Shown: positions 30,447-40,427 of the stretch, in pieces
Position numbering within the stretch: the stretch's first letter is position 1
Layout of the letters: the number at the start of each line of letters is the position of its first letter
Assembly (NCBI GenBank): GCA_902626365.1
Contig: CACOFE010000002.1
Coordinates: forward strand, 39,430 to 103,429
Reading direction: 5' to 3'
DNA from: an uncultured Bacteroidota bacterium
GTDB lineage: Bacteria; Bacteroidota; Bacteroidia; Flavobacteriales; Flavobacteriaceae
DNA length: 64,000 bases
Program-made: the position numbers and the translations under genes
The notes under the pieces: model-generated
What the model was told of the DNA's origin: nothing
What the model saw: the letters and a program-made list of their open reading frames with translations, nothing else
Databases searched by the model: none

Positions 30447-31112
30447 TTAAAAATTTCTTTTTGGTAAATCTTTAAACCATTTTTCATAAAGATTTGAAGA
30501 AGGAAATAAAGTAACCCAAGCAGTCAAGAAAATTAATTTTAAGTCTAATAAAAAAGATTTATTTAATTGATACCACATTTCCAATTCACCTTTATACGGA
30601 GCTATTACTCTTTTATAAAATTCGTGTGGATCTTCGTCTTTAACAGCTGAAATTATTGATTCTTCATCTCTAAAAACAATAGATCCAATGCCTGTTAGTC
30701 CTGGTTTTACATTGTATATTCTAGACTGAATATATTTATCGTAAGCCAAAAATGTTTTTGGCAATAAGGGTCTGGGCCCAACCAAGCTAATGTCACCTTT
30801 TAAAATATTCACAATTTGAGGAAGTTCATTAATCTTGGTTTTTCTTAAGAAAAATCCAATTTTTGTAACCCTAGGATCATTTCTGAGTGTAATGCTGCCA
30901 GATCCCATGTTAATTGAATTTTTAATCATTGTAGCAAATTTCCATATATAAAATCTGGAGTTATTAATACCATAACGTTCTTGAAAATATAAAATTTCTC
31001 CCTCTCCGGTTAGTCTAAGAATTATAGCGACTATTACAAAGAAAGGTGATAGACTGATTAGCGTTATAAAACTAACAATTATATCTAATAAACGCTTTAA
31101 AAAATTATACAT
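30447..31112 (-). CDS. Monotopic polyprenyl-phosphate sugar phosphotransferase (initiating PGT, PglC/WbaP-C type)
   Basis: KRLLDIIVSFITLISLSPFFVIVAIILR, LRKTKINELPQIVNILKGDISLVGPRPLLP, VKPGLTGIG. Confidence 0.92.
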   Translation of the reverse strand: MYNFLKRLLDIIVSFITLISLSPFFVIVAIILRLTGEGEILYFQERYGINNSRFYIWKFATMIKNSINMGSGSITLRNDPRVTKIGFFLRKTKINELPQIVNILKGDISLVGPRPLLPKTFLAYDKYIQSRIYNVKPGLTGIGSIVFRDEESIISAVKDEDPHEFYKRVIAPYKGELEMWYQLNKSFLLDLKLIFLTAWVTLFPSSNLYEKWFKDLPKRNF

Positions 31113-31226
31113 AATTTTATATACTATTTGACAATCAAAAAAAAATAAATCTAACTTTATCTAGACAATATTTATGAAATTTACATTCATTTCCCAAAAA
31201 TGTTAGTTCCAGAAAACAGTAACATA

Positions 31227-32198
31227 TTAAATATTTTTAAATTTTGATGAATAACAATCTGATATTATTTCGGACTCAACTATTTTTTTTATTTCTTTTA
31301 TTCCATCAGGTACTGTTTTCGAAATAGAAAAACCAAGTTGTGATTTAATTTTAGAAAAATCAACTCTATAATCTCTTGGATCTTCATCTTTTGCAACATA
31401 TTTGACTTTACCGTTAACTAATTTGTTTATTTCCCTAATAATCATCCCTTTTTGATAATTTTCTTTCGTATCACCAACACCAAAAACTTGGGACTTAACT
31501 TTATCTTTATGAGATTCTAAAACCAAAATTGAGGCACGGCATAAATCATCAACATGTGCGTAAGGCCTCCAGAATTGTTCACCCCAAATTTCTTGAAAAT
31601 TTTCAATTACCATATTTCTTGTAAACTCATTTACGGTTAAATCAAAACGCATTCTTGGTGAAAACCCGTAAACTGTTGAAAATCTTAGAGCAGTTGAACA
31701 AATTTTTGAATTATTTTGTTCATTTAATAGATAATCCTCAAACTTAACTTTTAATTCGGCATATAAAGAAACAGGGTTTAATTCAGAGTCTTCTTTAACG
31801 TAGCTATTGGAGTCTTTCATTTTACCATAGTTACTACAAGTCGAGGCAAAAATAAATCTTTCAACACCAACTTTTTCAGACTGTTCAAAAAGATTAACCG
31901 AAGCATTCCAATTAGTTTCTTTAGCTTCATCCGAAAATTTACTACATGCAGGGTCACCTACTATAGCTGCTAGGTGAATAACAGATTTAACCCCATCTAA
32001 GGCAACTTTAATATCTTTGCTATTTCTAATATCGCCTTTAAAAAATTCAAAATTTTTATTATTGATTACGTCATGAAGAGATTCTCCACCCCATTTTAAT
32101 GAATCTATAACCCTGACATTGTATCCTTTTGAAAGTAATTGCCTTACCAATACTGAGCCTATGTATCCAGCTCCACCTGTAACTAAAATTTTTTTCAT
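31227..32198 (-). CDS. NAD-dependent epimerase/dehydratase (extended SDR)
   Basis: [33 protein letters not shown] catalytic YxxxK. Confidence 0.88.
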   Translation of the reverse strand: MKKILVTGGAGYIGSVLVRQLLSKGYNVRVIDSLKWGGESLHDVINNKNFEFFKGDIRNSKDIKVALDGVKSVIHLAAIVGDPACSKFSDEAKETNWNASVNLFEQSEKVGVERFIFASTCSNYGKMKDSNSYVKEDSELNPVSLYAELKVKFEDYLLNEQNNSKICSTALRFSTVYGFSPRMRFDLTVNEFTRNMVIENFQEIWGEQFWRPYAHVDDLCRASILVLESHKDKVKSQVFGVGDTKENYQKGMIIREINKLVNGKVKYVAKDEDPRDYRVDFSKIKSQLGFSISKTVPDGIKEIKKIVESEIISDCYSSKFKNI

Positions 32199-32203
32199 AA
32201 TTT

Positions 32204-33391
32204 TTATTTAATTAAATTAGATATATGTTCGCCTATCGCAAATGATGCTGTAGCTGCTGGCGAGGGAGCATTACAAACATTAATAATATTATTTTTCGAA
32301 ATTATTAAAAAATCATCTACCATTTCACCATTTGATTTAACTGCTTGAGCACGAACCCCTGCCCCACCTGATGATATATCTGAAATTTTTATTTCTGGTA
32401 TTAATTTTTGTAAGGATTTTAAATATGCGTATTTGGAAAAAGAACGGTACATTTCTATAATTCCTTCTTTCCAATACAATTTTATTAACTTAAGAAATCC
32501 AATATAACTAATTGACTCAAATAATTCTTTAAAATTAATAATAGACATTTTATAACCCTCACGGCTAAATGCAAAAACTGCGTTGGGTCCAGATTCGATA
32601 GAATTATTAATTCGTCTAGTAAAATGAACTCCTAAAAACGGAAAATTTGGATCTGGGACTGGGTAAATTAAATTTTTAACCAAATACGATGCGGATGGTT
32701 TTAAGTTATAATATTCACCTCTGAACGGAATAATTTTATAATCAATTTCAAAATTCATTTTAGCTAATTTATCTGAATATAAACCAGCTACATTTACAAT
32801 GTAATTAGCTCTAATTTCCTCATTACAATTCGTAAATACTCTGTTAAAACCTGACCCGTTTTTAATATTTAATACTTTTGTATTAAAACTAAATTTTACT
32901 CCCTTGTCTTTTAAAATTTCATAAATTTTTTTTGACACTAATTTATAATCAGTTATGCCCGCCTGTGGAACATGAATTGCTTTTAATCCATTTACGTAAG
33001 GTTCATAGTTTTTTATTTGTTCAGAATCTAAAATTTTTAAACCTTTTAATCCATTTTTCTTACCCTTTTCAAATAAAACCATTAATTCATTAATTTCATC
33101 ATCACTGTTCGCAACAATTAGTTTACCACATATTTCATGAGGAATATTATATTCTTTTAAAAATTTCAATAATAAATCATATCCTTTTTTACAATTAATG
33201 GCCTTACTGGATCCTGGTTTATAATAAATCCCTGAGTGAATAACATTACTATTATTTCCAGATTGATGTTTTGAAAAAGTCTCTTCTTTTTCGATAATAA
33301 TAATTTTAGAATCTGGATATTTATGAATTAAAGAATAGGCTGTGCTTAATCCAACAATACCTGCACCAACAATTATAAAGTCATACTTCAT
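32204..33391 (-). CDS. FAD-dependent L-2-hydroxyglutarate oxidase-like protein (LhgO family)
   Basis: IVGAGIVGLSTAYSLIHKYPDSKIIIIEKE, SNVIHSGIYYKPGSSKA, PFRGEYYNL, SSGGAGVRAQ. Confidence 0.85.
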   Translation of the reverse strand: MKYDFIIVGAGIVGLSTAYSLIHKYPDSKIIIIEKEETFSKHQSGNNSNVIHSGIYYKPGSSKAINCKKGYDLLLKFLKEYNIPHEICGKLIVANSDDEINELMVLFEKGKKNGLKGLKILDSEQIKNYEPYVNGLKAIHVPQAGITDYKLVSKKIYEILKDKGVKFSFNTKVLNIKNGSGFNRVFTNCNEEIRANYIVNVAGLYSDKLAKMNFEIDYKIIPFRGEYYNLKPSASYLVKNLIYPVPDPNFPFLGVHFTRRINNSIESGPNAVFAFSREGYKMSIINFKELFESISYIGFLKLIKLYWKEGIIEMYRSFSKYAYLKSLQKLIPEIKISDISSGGAGVRAQAVKSNGEMVDDFLIISKNNIINVCNAPSPAATASFAIGEHISNLIK

Positions 33392-33428
33392 AAATACAAA
33401 GATAAATTAGAGATATTCAGTTTTATAA

Positions 33429-34574
33429 TTATTTATAAAAATTTTTAATTTCAGAAATAACTTTATGCTGATCTGATATTATTAAATTTGACGAGGACGG
33501 AATGCTTATACAATCTTTGAATATTTTATTTGAAATATTATTATCATTGATATACCTTAAATTTTTATACATTGGAAGATTGTTCATCGGAGTCCAAAAA
33601 GGCCTACTTTGAATTTTATTATTGTTCAGGTGATTTAATAAGGCTCTCATTTTTTTTGTTCGAAAAGTGAACAACCAACAATTAGGATCTGAGTTTGGAT
33701 CATTCTGCTGAAATATGATGTCTCCTATTCCATCTAATTCTTTTCTATAAAGTGCATCAATCTCTTTTTTTCTTTTCAAAATACTTTCAAAGTTTTCCAT
33801 TTGTGCAACTCCAATTGCAGCTAAAACATTTACTAAACGGTAATTATATCCTACTTCATCATGAAAATAATTTATAGGATCTGTTTTTGCAGTTGTTGTA
33901 ATGTGCTTAGCTCTAACAGCTATTTGTTTATCATTTGTCAAAATCATTCCACCACCACCAGTGGAAATTATTTTATTACCATTAAAACTTAAAACGCCGG
34001 TTAAACCAAAGGTTCCTGCATGCTTTCCTTTTTTAAAGCTTCCTAGTGCTTCAGTGCTATCTTCTATTAAAGGGATACCATAACTAGAGCAAATTTCTAC
34101 CAATTTATACACATCGAGAAAGCCACCTAAGACATAGACTGGCATAATTGCACCAATTTTTTTTCCTGTTAATTTTTCAAAGGTTACAGGTTTATCGTCT
34201 ACAAGTCTTGTTGTGGTATTATTTTCTAACCATTTCTGAAGTAAGTCAACTTCAATTTGCCAAGAATCTTCACAAACATCAATTAACACAATTTCTGCAC
34301 CTGAATATGAAATAGAATTTAGTGTGGCTACAAAAGTTAAATTTGGTGCTATTACAATGTCATTTGATGAAACTCTAGCAAGATTCAAAGAAACTTGTAA
34401 ACCAGCAGTTCCATTCATACATGCTATTGCATATTTTGCGCCAGTATAGTTTTGAATAGCTTCCTCAAATTTATTAACATATGCCCCAGCTGAAGAAACC
34501 CATCCTGTATCAAGACAATCTTTTACATATTGCCATTCATTTCCGTTTATATTTGGTACTGATAATGGTATCAT
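33429..34574 (-). CDS. LegC-family DegT/DnrJ/EryC1 sugar aminotransferase
   Basis: MIPLSVPNINGNEWQYVKDCLDTGWVSSAGAYVNKFE; SFNGNKIISTGGGGMI PLP-Lys motif. Confidence 0.85.
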   Translation of the reverse strand: MIPLSVPNINGNEWQYVKDCLDTGWVSSAGAYVNKFEEAIQNYTGAKYAIACMNGTAGLQVSLNLARVSSNDIVIAPNLTFVATLNSISYSGAEIVLIDVCEDSWQIEVDLLQKWLENNTTTRLVDDKPVTFEKLTGKKIGAIMPVYVLGGFLDVYKLVEICSSYGIPLIEDSTEALGSFKKGKHAGTFGLTGVLSFNGNKIISTGGGGMILTNDKQIAVRAKHITTTAKTDPINYFHDEVGYNYRLVNVLAAIGVAQMENFESILKRKKEIDALYRKELDGIGDIIFQQNDPNSDPNCWLFTFRTKKMRALLNHLNNNKIQSRPFWTPMNNLPMYKNLRYINDNNISNKIFKDCISIPSSSNLIISDQHKVISEIKNFYK

Positions 34575-34629
34575 TTTTTTAAATTTTTATTAAAAATCCT
34601 TTACTAATCAATATAGCTTAAAAAATGTC

Positions 34630-34637
34630 AAAATTAA
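34630..34637 (-). promoter_or_regulatory. Possible -7 box upstream of the LegC-like gene
   Basis: TAATTTTG on the minus strand (TAnnTTTG); no clear -33 box. Confidence 0.25.
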
Positions 34638-34663
34638 GTTTTTTTACAAATTGACCACACTCA

Positions 34664-35521
34664 TTAATTATATTTCAATTTATCTAAAGTTGGTCTTGTT
34701 ATTTCTTCTAATAATTCAATTTCTCTAGAATTAAACTCTTTTTTATGAGATCCAACACTTTTATCTGAAACACCTGAAACTAATTCTTTTATATTTTCTT
34801 CTGAAAGGCTTAACTTAAAAAAGTCTGAAAATCGTATCATTTCATTAATTGGGTTCTTAACAAAAAATTCATATTGGAAATCTAGTATATTTTCTGATGA
34901 GATATTAACTCTTTGTTTTAATATATTCTCTGCGCAATGTTTCCATTGATTGGCGCAAATTTCTAAAGAAGATTTATTAACAACATCCTCAGAAATTCCT
35001 TTATATAAGGGGCCCCAAAACGAAAGGCTTTTGGACTTTGAACCTATTTTCTTTATCCTGTTAATTCCAAACTTACTTAGGTAATAAAACAAATCAGCTA
35101 ATGGGACATATCTTAATTTCTTTAAGCTATATTTTAGTTCAAAACTAGCCCTCCATCTTTTCATTGCACTCGTTGTCACATCTCTCCCATCTCTGTTTAT
35201 AATAATATATTTTGCTTCAGGAAAAATGTTAAAAATATATTCTAATCTCAATGAATTAGCACATGTTTTCTCAACTATAAATTTAGATTTTGTTTTTTTA
35301 TAAAGTTTATAAAATCTTTGTCTAATATACTTTTTTATCTTAGGAGTCAATCTACTGACAGGAATTTCATCTGTAGGATAATCTCGGTTTCCGTAACGCC
35401 AAATTGGATTGATTTCATCACAATCCCATGTTTCAAAACCATCTATTGAGGTTATAATATCTCTAAGCATATTTGTCCCAGATCTTCCAGAACCTATTAT
35501 AATAACAGGGGTATAGTCCAT
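34664..35521 (-). CDS. Sulfotransferase family protein
   Basis: 5'-PSB-like IIGSGRSGTNMLRDI, 3'-PB-like IIINRDGRDVTTSAMKRW. Confidence 0.88.
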   Translation of the reverse strand: MDYTPVIIIGSGRSGTNMLRDIITSIDGFETWDCDEINPIWRYGNRDYPTDEIPVSRLTPKIKKYIRQRFYKLYKKTKSKFIVEKTCANSLRLEYIFNIFPEAKYIIINRDGRDVTTSAMKRWRASFELKYSLKKLRYVPLADLFYYLSKFGINRIKKIGSKSKSLSFWGPLYKGISEDVVNKSSLEICANQWKHCAENILKQRVNISSENILDFQYEFFVKNPINEMIRFSDFFKLSLSEENIKELVSGVSDKSVGSHKKEFNSREIELLEEITRPTLDKLKYN

Positions 35522-36745
35522 TTAATTATTTGTTATATTTTTTAAATTACGTTCTAATTTATCTACACTAGATTTCATCGATAAGTTATTTATATAATAC
35601 GCTTTTCCTCGTTGCCCCATCTTTTCAATCTCTGCATTAGACAAAAGCATCATCTTTTTAATTTGTTTTTCTAAATCTTCTGAGTTATCCGGTTCGAATG
35701 TATATCCTGCTTGAGCGTTTACTAAAATATCTTTCGCATCACCCTCTAAACCCATTAATATAGGTTTTCCTGCCTTTAAATATGCTAAAATCTTAGAAGG
35801 AATCGTGATTTTAAATAATTCATTCTTTTTAAGATGTACCAATAAAAAGTCAGCTGCATTTAAATATTTAGTTACTTCACTAGAAACAACTCTCGGAATA
35901 AAAAGAATATTGTCCAAATTCCATTTTTTTACTGTTTCTTTTAAACTTATTTCATCTGCACCTCCACCTAAAAATATAAACTTTATTTTTTGATTCCCCT
36001 CATCTCTTAGTTTCTTTGCTGTTTTTAAGATAGTCTTCAATGATTGGACAATACCCAAATTACCCGCATAGAGAATATTTATTTTTGTATCATCAAAATA
36101 TGATTCCATTAAAGTTTTAGGTAACTTATCATCAGAAATTATATCTCTACTCCAATTAGAAACAATCTCTAACTTTTCTTCTGAAATTCCTTTAGAAATC
36201 AATCTTTTGTAAAAACCAGGTGTGGCTACGGTTATAAAATTAGCATTTACATAGTTAAAATTACACCAAACATTTATAAGTTTTAATGCCCAATTATTTT
36301 TTATCATTCCGGATGCAGCTACGGATTCTGGCCATAAATCATTGATGTCATACAAAAATGGTATACCTCTCAATTTTTTTAAAATTATAGCAGGAATGGC
36401 AGTAGAAATAGCACCCTGATAGACAAAACACACATCTGGTTTTTTTACCAAAAATAGACCTATTAAAGATGCAGTTAATGCATAAGAAAAGTAATGAATA
36501 AATCTGTTTAAGCTAGAATCATCATGGCTAGGATAAATAGGGACTCTTATAATTTCTATTCCTTCCATTTTTTCTCGTTGGTAAAAACGTTGTTTGTAGC
36601 CAGGATAAATCTTTCCTATTGGGTAAGATGGAAAACCTGTAAGAACCTCAACTTTATGTCCACGAGCAACCAATTCTTTTGCAAAATCTAAGCTCTTTGC
36701 AGTTGGCTCTGGATTAAATAATCGTTTTAAAATTAATACTTTCAT
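35522..36745 (-). CDS. Glycosyltransferase family 4 (WbuB/WcaI-like)
   Basis: MKVLILKRLFNPEPTAKSLDFAKELVARGHKVEVLTGFPSYPIGKIYPGYK; GT-B C-terminal domain with KPILMGLEGDAKDI. Confidence 0.85.
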   Translation of the reverse strand: MKVLILKRLFNPEPTAKSLDFAKELVARGHKVEVLTGFPSYPIGKIYPGYKQRFYQREKMEGIEIIRVPIYPSHDDSSLNRFIHYFSYALTASLIGLFLVKKPDVCFVYQGAISTAIPAIILKKLRGIPFLYDINDLWPESVAASGMIKNNWALKLINVWCNFNYVNANFITVATPGFYKRLISKGISEEKLEIVSNWSRDIISDDKLPKTLMESYFDDTKINILYAGNLGIVQSLKTILKTAKKLRDEGNQKIKFIFLGGGADEISLKETVKKWNLDNILFIPRVVSSEVTKYLNAADFLLVHLKKNELFKITIPSKILAYLKAGKPILMGLEGDAKDILVNAQAGYTFEPDNSEDLEKQIKKMMLLSNAEIEKMGQRGKAYYINNLSMKSSVDKLERNLKNITNN

Positions 36746-36838
36746 TTAATTTTTAAGAAAGAATTTATAGATAAAATTCAAAATCTGCTTAATTTTTTAA
36801 CATTATAGAGTAATTTTTTTTAGGTTTTAAAATTACTG

Positions 36839-37627
36839 CTATTTAACCAAAAACCAATTATTTAATAATTCTTCACGGTTATAGATCATTGGTTCCTTAG
36901 TAATAAAATCTATAACTTCAAATCCTGAAAACATACAAATAGCCTGTCCAGCAGCTGTATCCCACTCCATTGTAGGGGCAAAACGAGGGTAGCAATCTGC
37001 TTGACCTTCAGCAACCAAGCATAACTTAAGAGAGCTACCTTTTGATATCAAATTGACCTCCCCATGCGCGATTCTCAATTCCTGCAAGTAACTTTCCGTT
37101 TCTGGGTTCATATGAGAACGACTAGCAACGATTGTAAATGTTTTATCTTTTCTTTGTAATGGTAATTTATTAGCCCTAGAGATTAATGTTTTAATGTCAA
37201 AAGCGTTAAGATCAACGACTGCTTTAAAAGCACCTAACTCCTTACTTGAGAAATACAATTCGCCGGAAACTGGAACAAAAATTACTCCAATAATAGGTTT
37301 TTGATTTTCTATCAAAGCTATGTTGACAGTAAACTCTCCGTTTCGTTTTATAAACTCTTTAGTACCGTCTATAGGATCTACAATCCAAAGTTGTTTCCAA
37401 TCTTTACGTTCCTTATAGCTAATAGCTTTTCCTTCTTCTGAAAGTACAGGTATACCTGTTTTTTTTAAGACAGATATTATTATATTGTGAGAGGCCTTGT
37501 CTGCTATGGTTAAAGGTGAATTATCGACTTTTGTTTCAAACTTAAGATCTTCAGAATGATAGATTTTAAGTATTTCTTTACCTGCATCTAAAGCGGCAGT
37601 AATAGCTATTTTTAACAACTGTTGCAT
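36839..37627 (-). CDS. cysQ: 3'(2'),5'-bisphosphate nucleotidase
   Basis: Inositol monophosphatase fold: LWIVDPIDGTKEFIKRNGEFTVNIALIE, EWDTAAGQAI; operonic with cysN/D/C. Confidence 0.93.
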   Translation of the reverse strand: MQQLLKIAITAALDAGKEILKIYHSEDLKFETKVDNSPLTIADKASHNIIISVLKKTGIPVLSEEGKAISYKERKDWKQLWIVDPIDGTKEFIKRNGEFTVNIALIENQKPIIGVIFVPVSGELYFSSKELGAFKAVVDLNAFDIKTLISRANKLPLQRKDKTFTIVASRSHMNPETESYLQELRIAHGEVNLISKGSSLKLCLVAEGQADCYPRFAPTMEWDTAAGQAICMFSGFEVIDFITKEPMIYNREELLNNWFLVK

Positions 37628-37629
37628 AA

Positions 37630-38886
37630 TTAAATAATCATCCCAGCACCAATTGTTTCGTTTGTTTGCTCATCAATTATAATTAAACTACCGGTTTTAC
37701 GATTCCTTCTGTAGGCATCATAAAACAATGGCTTGGAGGTACGCAATGTAATTCGTCCAATGTCATTCATTTGTAATTTATCAATATCTTCAATGCGATG
37801 CAATGTATTGATATCCACTTTGTACTTCAATGATTTTATCATTGCCATACATTCATTAGTTGTATGTTTAACGATTACTTTAGTCCGGAGCTGTAAAGGA
37901 TTAATATTCATCCAAGTCACTAAAACGTCAAGTTCTTGCCCCATTTCTGGAACATTATTTTCACGAACAATCATATCCCCTCGGCTAATGTCAAATTCAT
38001 CTTCAAGAGTCATAGTTATTGACATGGGGGCAAATGCTTCAGTAATTTGCTCTCCATTGAGTTCAATATTTTTAATAGTTGATACAAATCCGGACGGTAA
38101 GGTTTTAACCTTGTCTCCAGGTTTAAAAATACCACCATCAATACGACCTGTAAACCCTCTAAAATCTTGATTATCTAAAGTATGTGGACGTATTACCGAT
38201 TGAATCGGAAAACGACAATCAATATGATTATAATCACTAGAAATATGAACTGTTTCCAGGTGATACATCATTGTGCTGCCTTTATACCAATCCATGTTTT
38301 TTGATTTATTTACCACATTATCACCATTGAGTGCAGAAATAGGTATGAACTGAATGTCAGTAATGTCTAGTTTAGATGAAAAAGCCTTAAAGTCAGCTAC
38401 GATTTTATCATATACTTTCTCGCTGTAATCCACCAAATCCATTTTATTTATGCAAACAATTGCGTGAGGAATACGCAACAAAGAGGCAATAAAAGAGTGT
38501 CGTTGAGTTTGCTCTAACATGCCTTTTCGCGCATCGATTAATATAATGGCCAAATTTGCGGTGGAAGCCCCTGTTACCATATTACGTGTGTATTGAATGT
38601 GTCCAGGGGTATCCGCCACAATAAACTTTCGTTTTGGAGTTGCAAAATAGCGATAGGCTACATCGATGGTAATTCCTTGCTCTCTCTCAGACTTTAAACC
38701 GTCTGTTAATAAGGATAGATCAACATAATCAAAACCCTTATTTTTACTAGAAGTCTCAATTGCATCAAGTTGATCTTGAAAAATAGATTTACTATCATAC
38801 AATAATCTACCAATAAGTGTACTTTTGCCATCATCTACACTACCAGCTGTGGTAAACCTTAATAATTCCATGTTTTGATACTCCAT
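37630..38886 (-). CDS. cysN: Sulfate adenylyltransferase subunit 1 (GTPase)
   Basis: TTAGSVDDGKSTLIGRLLYDSK, DTPGHIQYTRNM, NKMD. Confidence 0.96.
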   Translation of the reverse strand: MEYQNMELLRFTTAGSVDDGKSTLIGRLLYDSKSIFQDQLDAIETSSKNKGFDYVDLSLLTDGLKSEREQGITIDVAYRYFATPKRKFIVADTPGHIQYTRNMVTGASTANLAIILIDARKGMLEQTQRHSFIASLLRIPHAIVCINKMDLVDYSEKVYDKIVADFKAFSSKLDITDIQFIPISALNGDNVVNKSKNMDWYKGSTMMYHLETVHISSDYNHIDCRFPIQSVIRPHTLDNQDFRGFTGRIDGGIFKPGDKVKTLPSGFVSTIKNIELNGEQITEAFAPMSITMTLEDEFDISRGDMIVRENNVPEMGQELDVLVTWMNINPLQLRTKVIVKHTTNECMAMIKSLKYKVDINTLHRIEDIDKLQMNDIGRITLRTSKPLFYDAYRRNRKTGSLIIIDEQTNETIGAGMII

Positions 38887-38903
38887 AATTTTGTTAATTT
38901 AAG

Positions 38904-39809
38904 CTAAAAATATCCTTGTTTTTTTCGATCTTCCATCGCAGTTTCAGCGCGCTTATCATCAGCCCGTCCACCACGTTCAGTGGTTCTTGTCGTTTTAATT
39001 TCATTAATGATTTTGGTCAAATCATCGGCGTTTGAAATAACAGCACCTGTTATGGGCATATCGCCACATGTTCGATAACGCACAGTCATATTAATAACTT
39101 CCTCTCCTGGTTTTAATTTTATATACTCCGATTTTGCTAGGATTACACCATCACGAACTAGACAATCACGCTGATGAGAAAAATAAAGACTTGGGAGTTC
39201 TATATTTTCTAATTTTATATATTCCCATACATCCATCTCTGTCCAATTAGAAATTGGAAAGACTCTAAAGTGTTCACCAAAATTTTTACGGCCATTGAAT
39301 AAATTCCAAAGTTCAGGACGTTGATTTTTTGGATCCCATTGGCCAAACTCATCTCGGTGAGAAAAAAACCGCTCTTTAGCTCGAGCTTTTTCTTCATCCC
39401 TACGTGCACCACCCATAGCAGCATCAATCTTATGAGTTTCCAAAGTGTCTAATAAAGAAACTATCTGCAGCGCATTTCGAGAAGCATCGGCCCCTATCTC
39501 TTCCTTTACACGACCCTTATCAATTGTCTCTTGAACGGAACCTACAATAAGTTTTACACCCAGCTTTTCAACCAAGGCATCTCTAAAGGCAATTGTCTCA
39601 GGGAAGTTATGTCCTGTATCCACATGAATTAAAGGAAATGGAATTTTTGCAGGGTAAAATGCTTTTTTTGCCAAATGAGTCAACAATATAGAATCTTTCC
39701 CGCCTGAAAATAAAAGCACTGGATTTTCGAATTGAGCGGCAACTTCTCTAATTACAAAGATGGCTTCAGATTCGAGCTCTTTCAAATGGTTAATGGTATA
39801 ATTACTCAT
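38904..39809 (-). CDS. cysD: Sulfate adenylyltransferase subunit 2
   Basis: LLFSGGKDSILLTHLAKKAFYPAKIPFPLIHVDTGHNFPE; C-terminal RGGRADDKRAETAMEDRKKQGYF. Confidence 0.97.
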   Translation of the reverse strand: MSNYTINHLKELESEAIFVIREVAAQFENPVLLFSGGKDSILLTHLAKKAFYPAKIPFPLIHVDTGHNFPETIAFRDALVEKLGVKLIVGSVQETIDKGRVKEEIGADASRNALQIVSLLDTLETHKIDAAMGGARRDEEKARAKERFFSHRDEFGQWDPKNQRPELWNLFNGRKNFGEHFRVFPISNWTEMDVWEYIKLENIELPSLYFSHQRDCLVRDGVILAKSEYIKLKPGEEVINMTVRYRTCGDMPITGAVISNADDLTKIINEIKTTRTTERGGRADDKRAETAMEDRKKQGYF

Positions 39810-39814
39810 ATGCT

Positions 39815-40405
39815 CTATTTCAATTTTTTAGTTATAAATTCTAAGATAATTTTTACATTTTCTTCGATGGAATGTCCATCAGTGACTACTTCCAAATCTG
39901 GATTAACAGGTGCTTCATATGGAGCAGAAATACCGGTCATGTTTTTTATTTCCCCTTTTTTGGCTTTTTTATACAGGCCTTTAACATCGCGTCTTTCGCA
40001 TTCTTCAATTGAGGTATTAACATAAATTTCTACAAAATTATCCGCTCCAACAATTTGCTTTACTCCTTCACGGTCTTTAATGTATGGCGAAACAAATGCC
40101 GCTAAAGTTAAAAGACCAGCATTCAACATTAAATTACTAATTTCAGCTATTCGTCTTATATTTTCAGTACGATCCTCTGGGGAGAAGCTTAAATCCTTGT
40201 TAATCCCTTGACGAATATTATCGCCATCCAAGATACATGTTGAAATACCTTTTTCATGTAATGCGATTTCAACCAAATTAGCTAAAGTTGATTTACCAGA
40301 GCCAGACAAACCTGTAAACCAAAGTAAATAGGTACTATGTCCATGTAGCTTCTCTCGATTAGATTTAGTTATTTTATAGTCATGTTTTATAGTGTATAAA
40401 CTCAT
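39815..40405 (-). CDS. cysC: Adenylyl-sulfate kinase
   Basis: WFTGLSGSGKSTLANLVE, LDGDNIRQGINKDLSFSPEDRTENIRRI. Confidence 0.96.
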   Translation of the reverse strand: MSLYTIKHDYKITKSNREKLHGHSTYLLWFTGLSGSGKSTLANLVEIALHEKGISTCILDGDNIRQGINKDLSFSPEDRTENIRRIAEISNLMLNAGLLTLAAFVSPYIKDREGVKQIVGADNFVEIYVNTSIEECERRDVKGLYKKAKKGEIKNMTGISAPYEAPVNPDLEVVTDGHSIEENVKIILEFITKKLK

Positions 40406-40427
40406 CTTTTAAAATTGTATTGTTATT

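Noticed and set aside
37733-38170. 145-aa + strand ORF opposite cysN
   Set aside because: Longest antisense ORF, but it mirrors the conserved, relatively GC-richer cysN; no recognisable domain.
39215-39427. 70-aa minus ORF in an alternative frame of cysD
   Set aside because: Overlaps cysD on the same strand in another frame; no motif.
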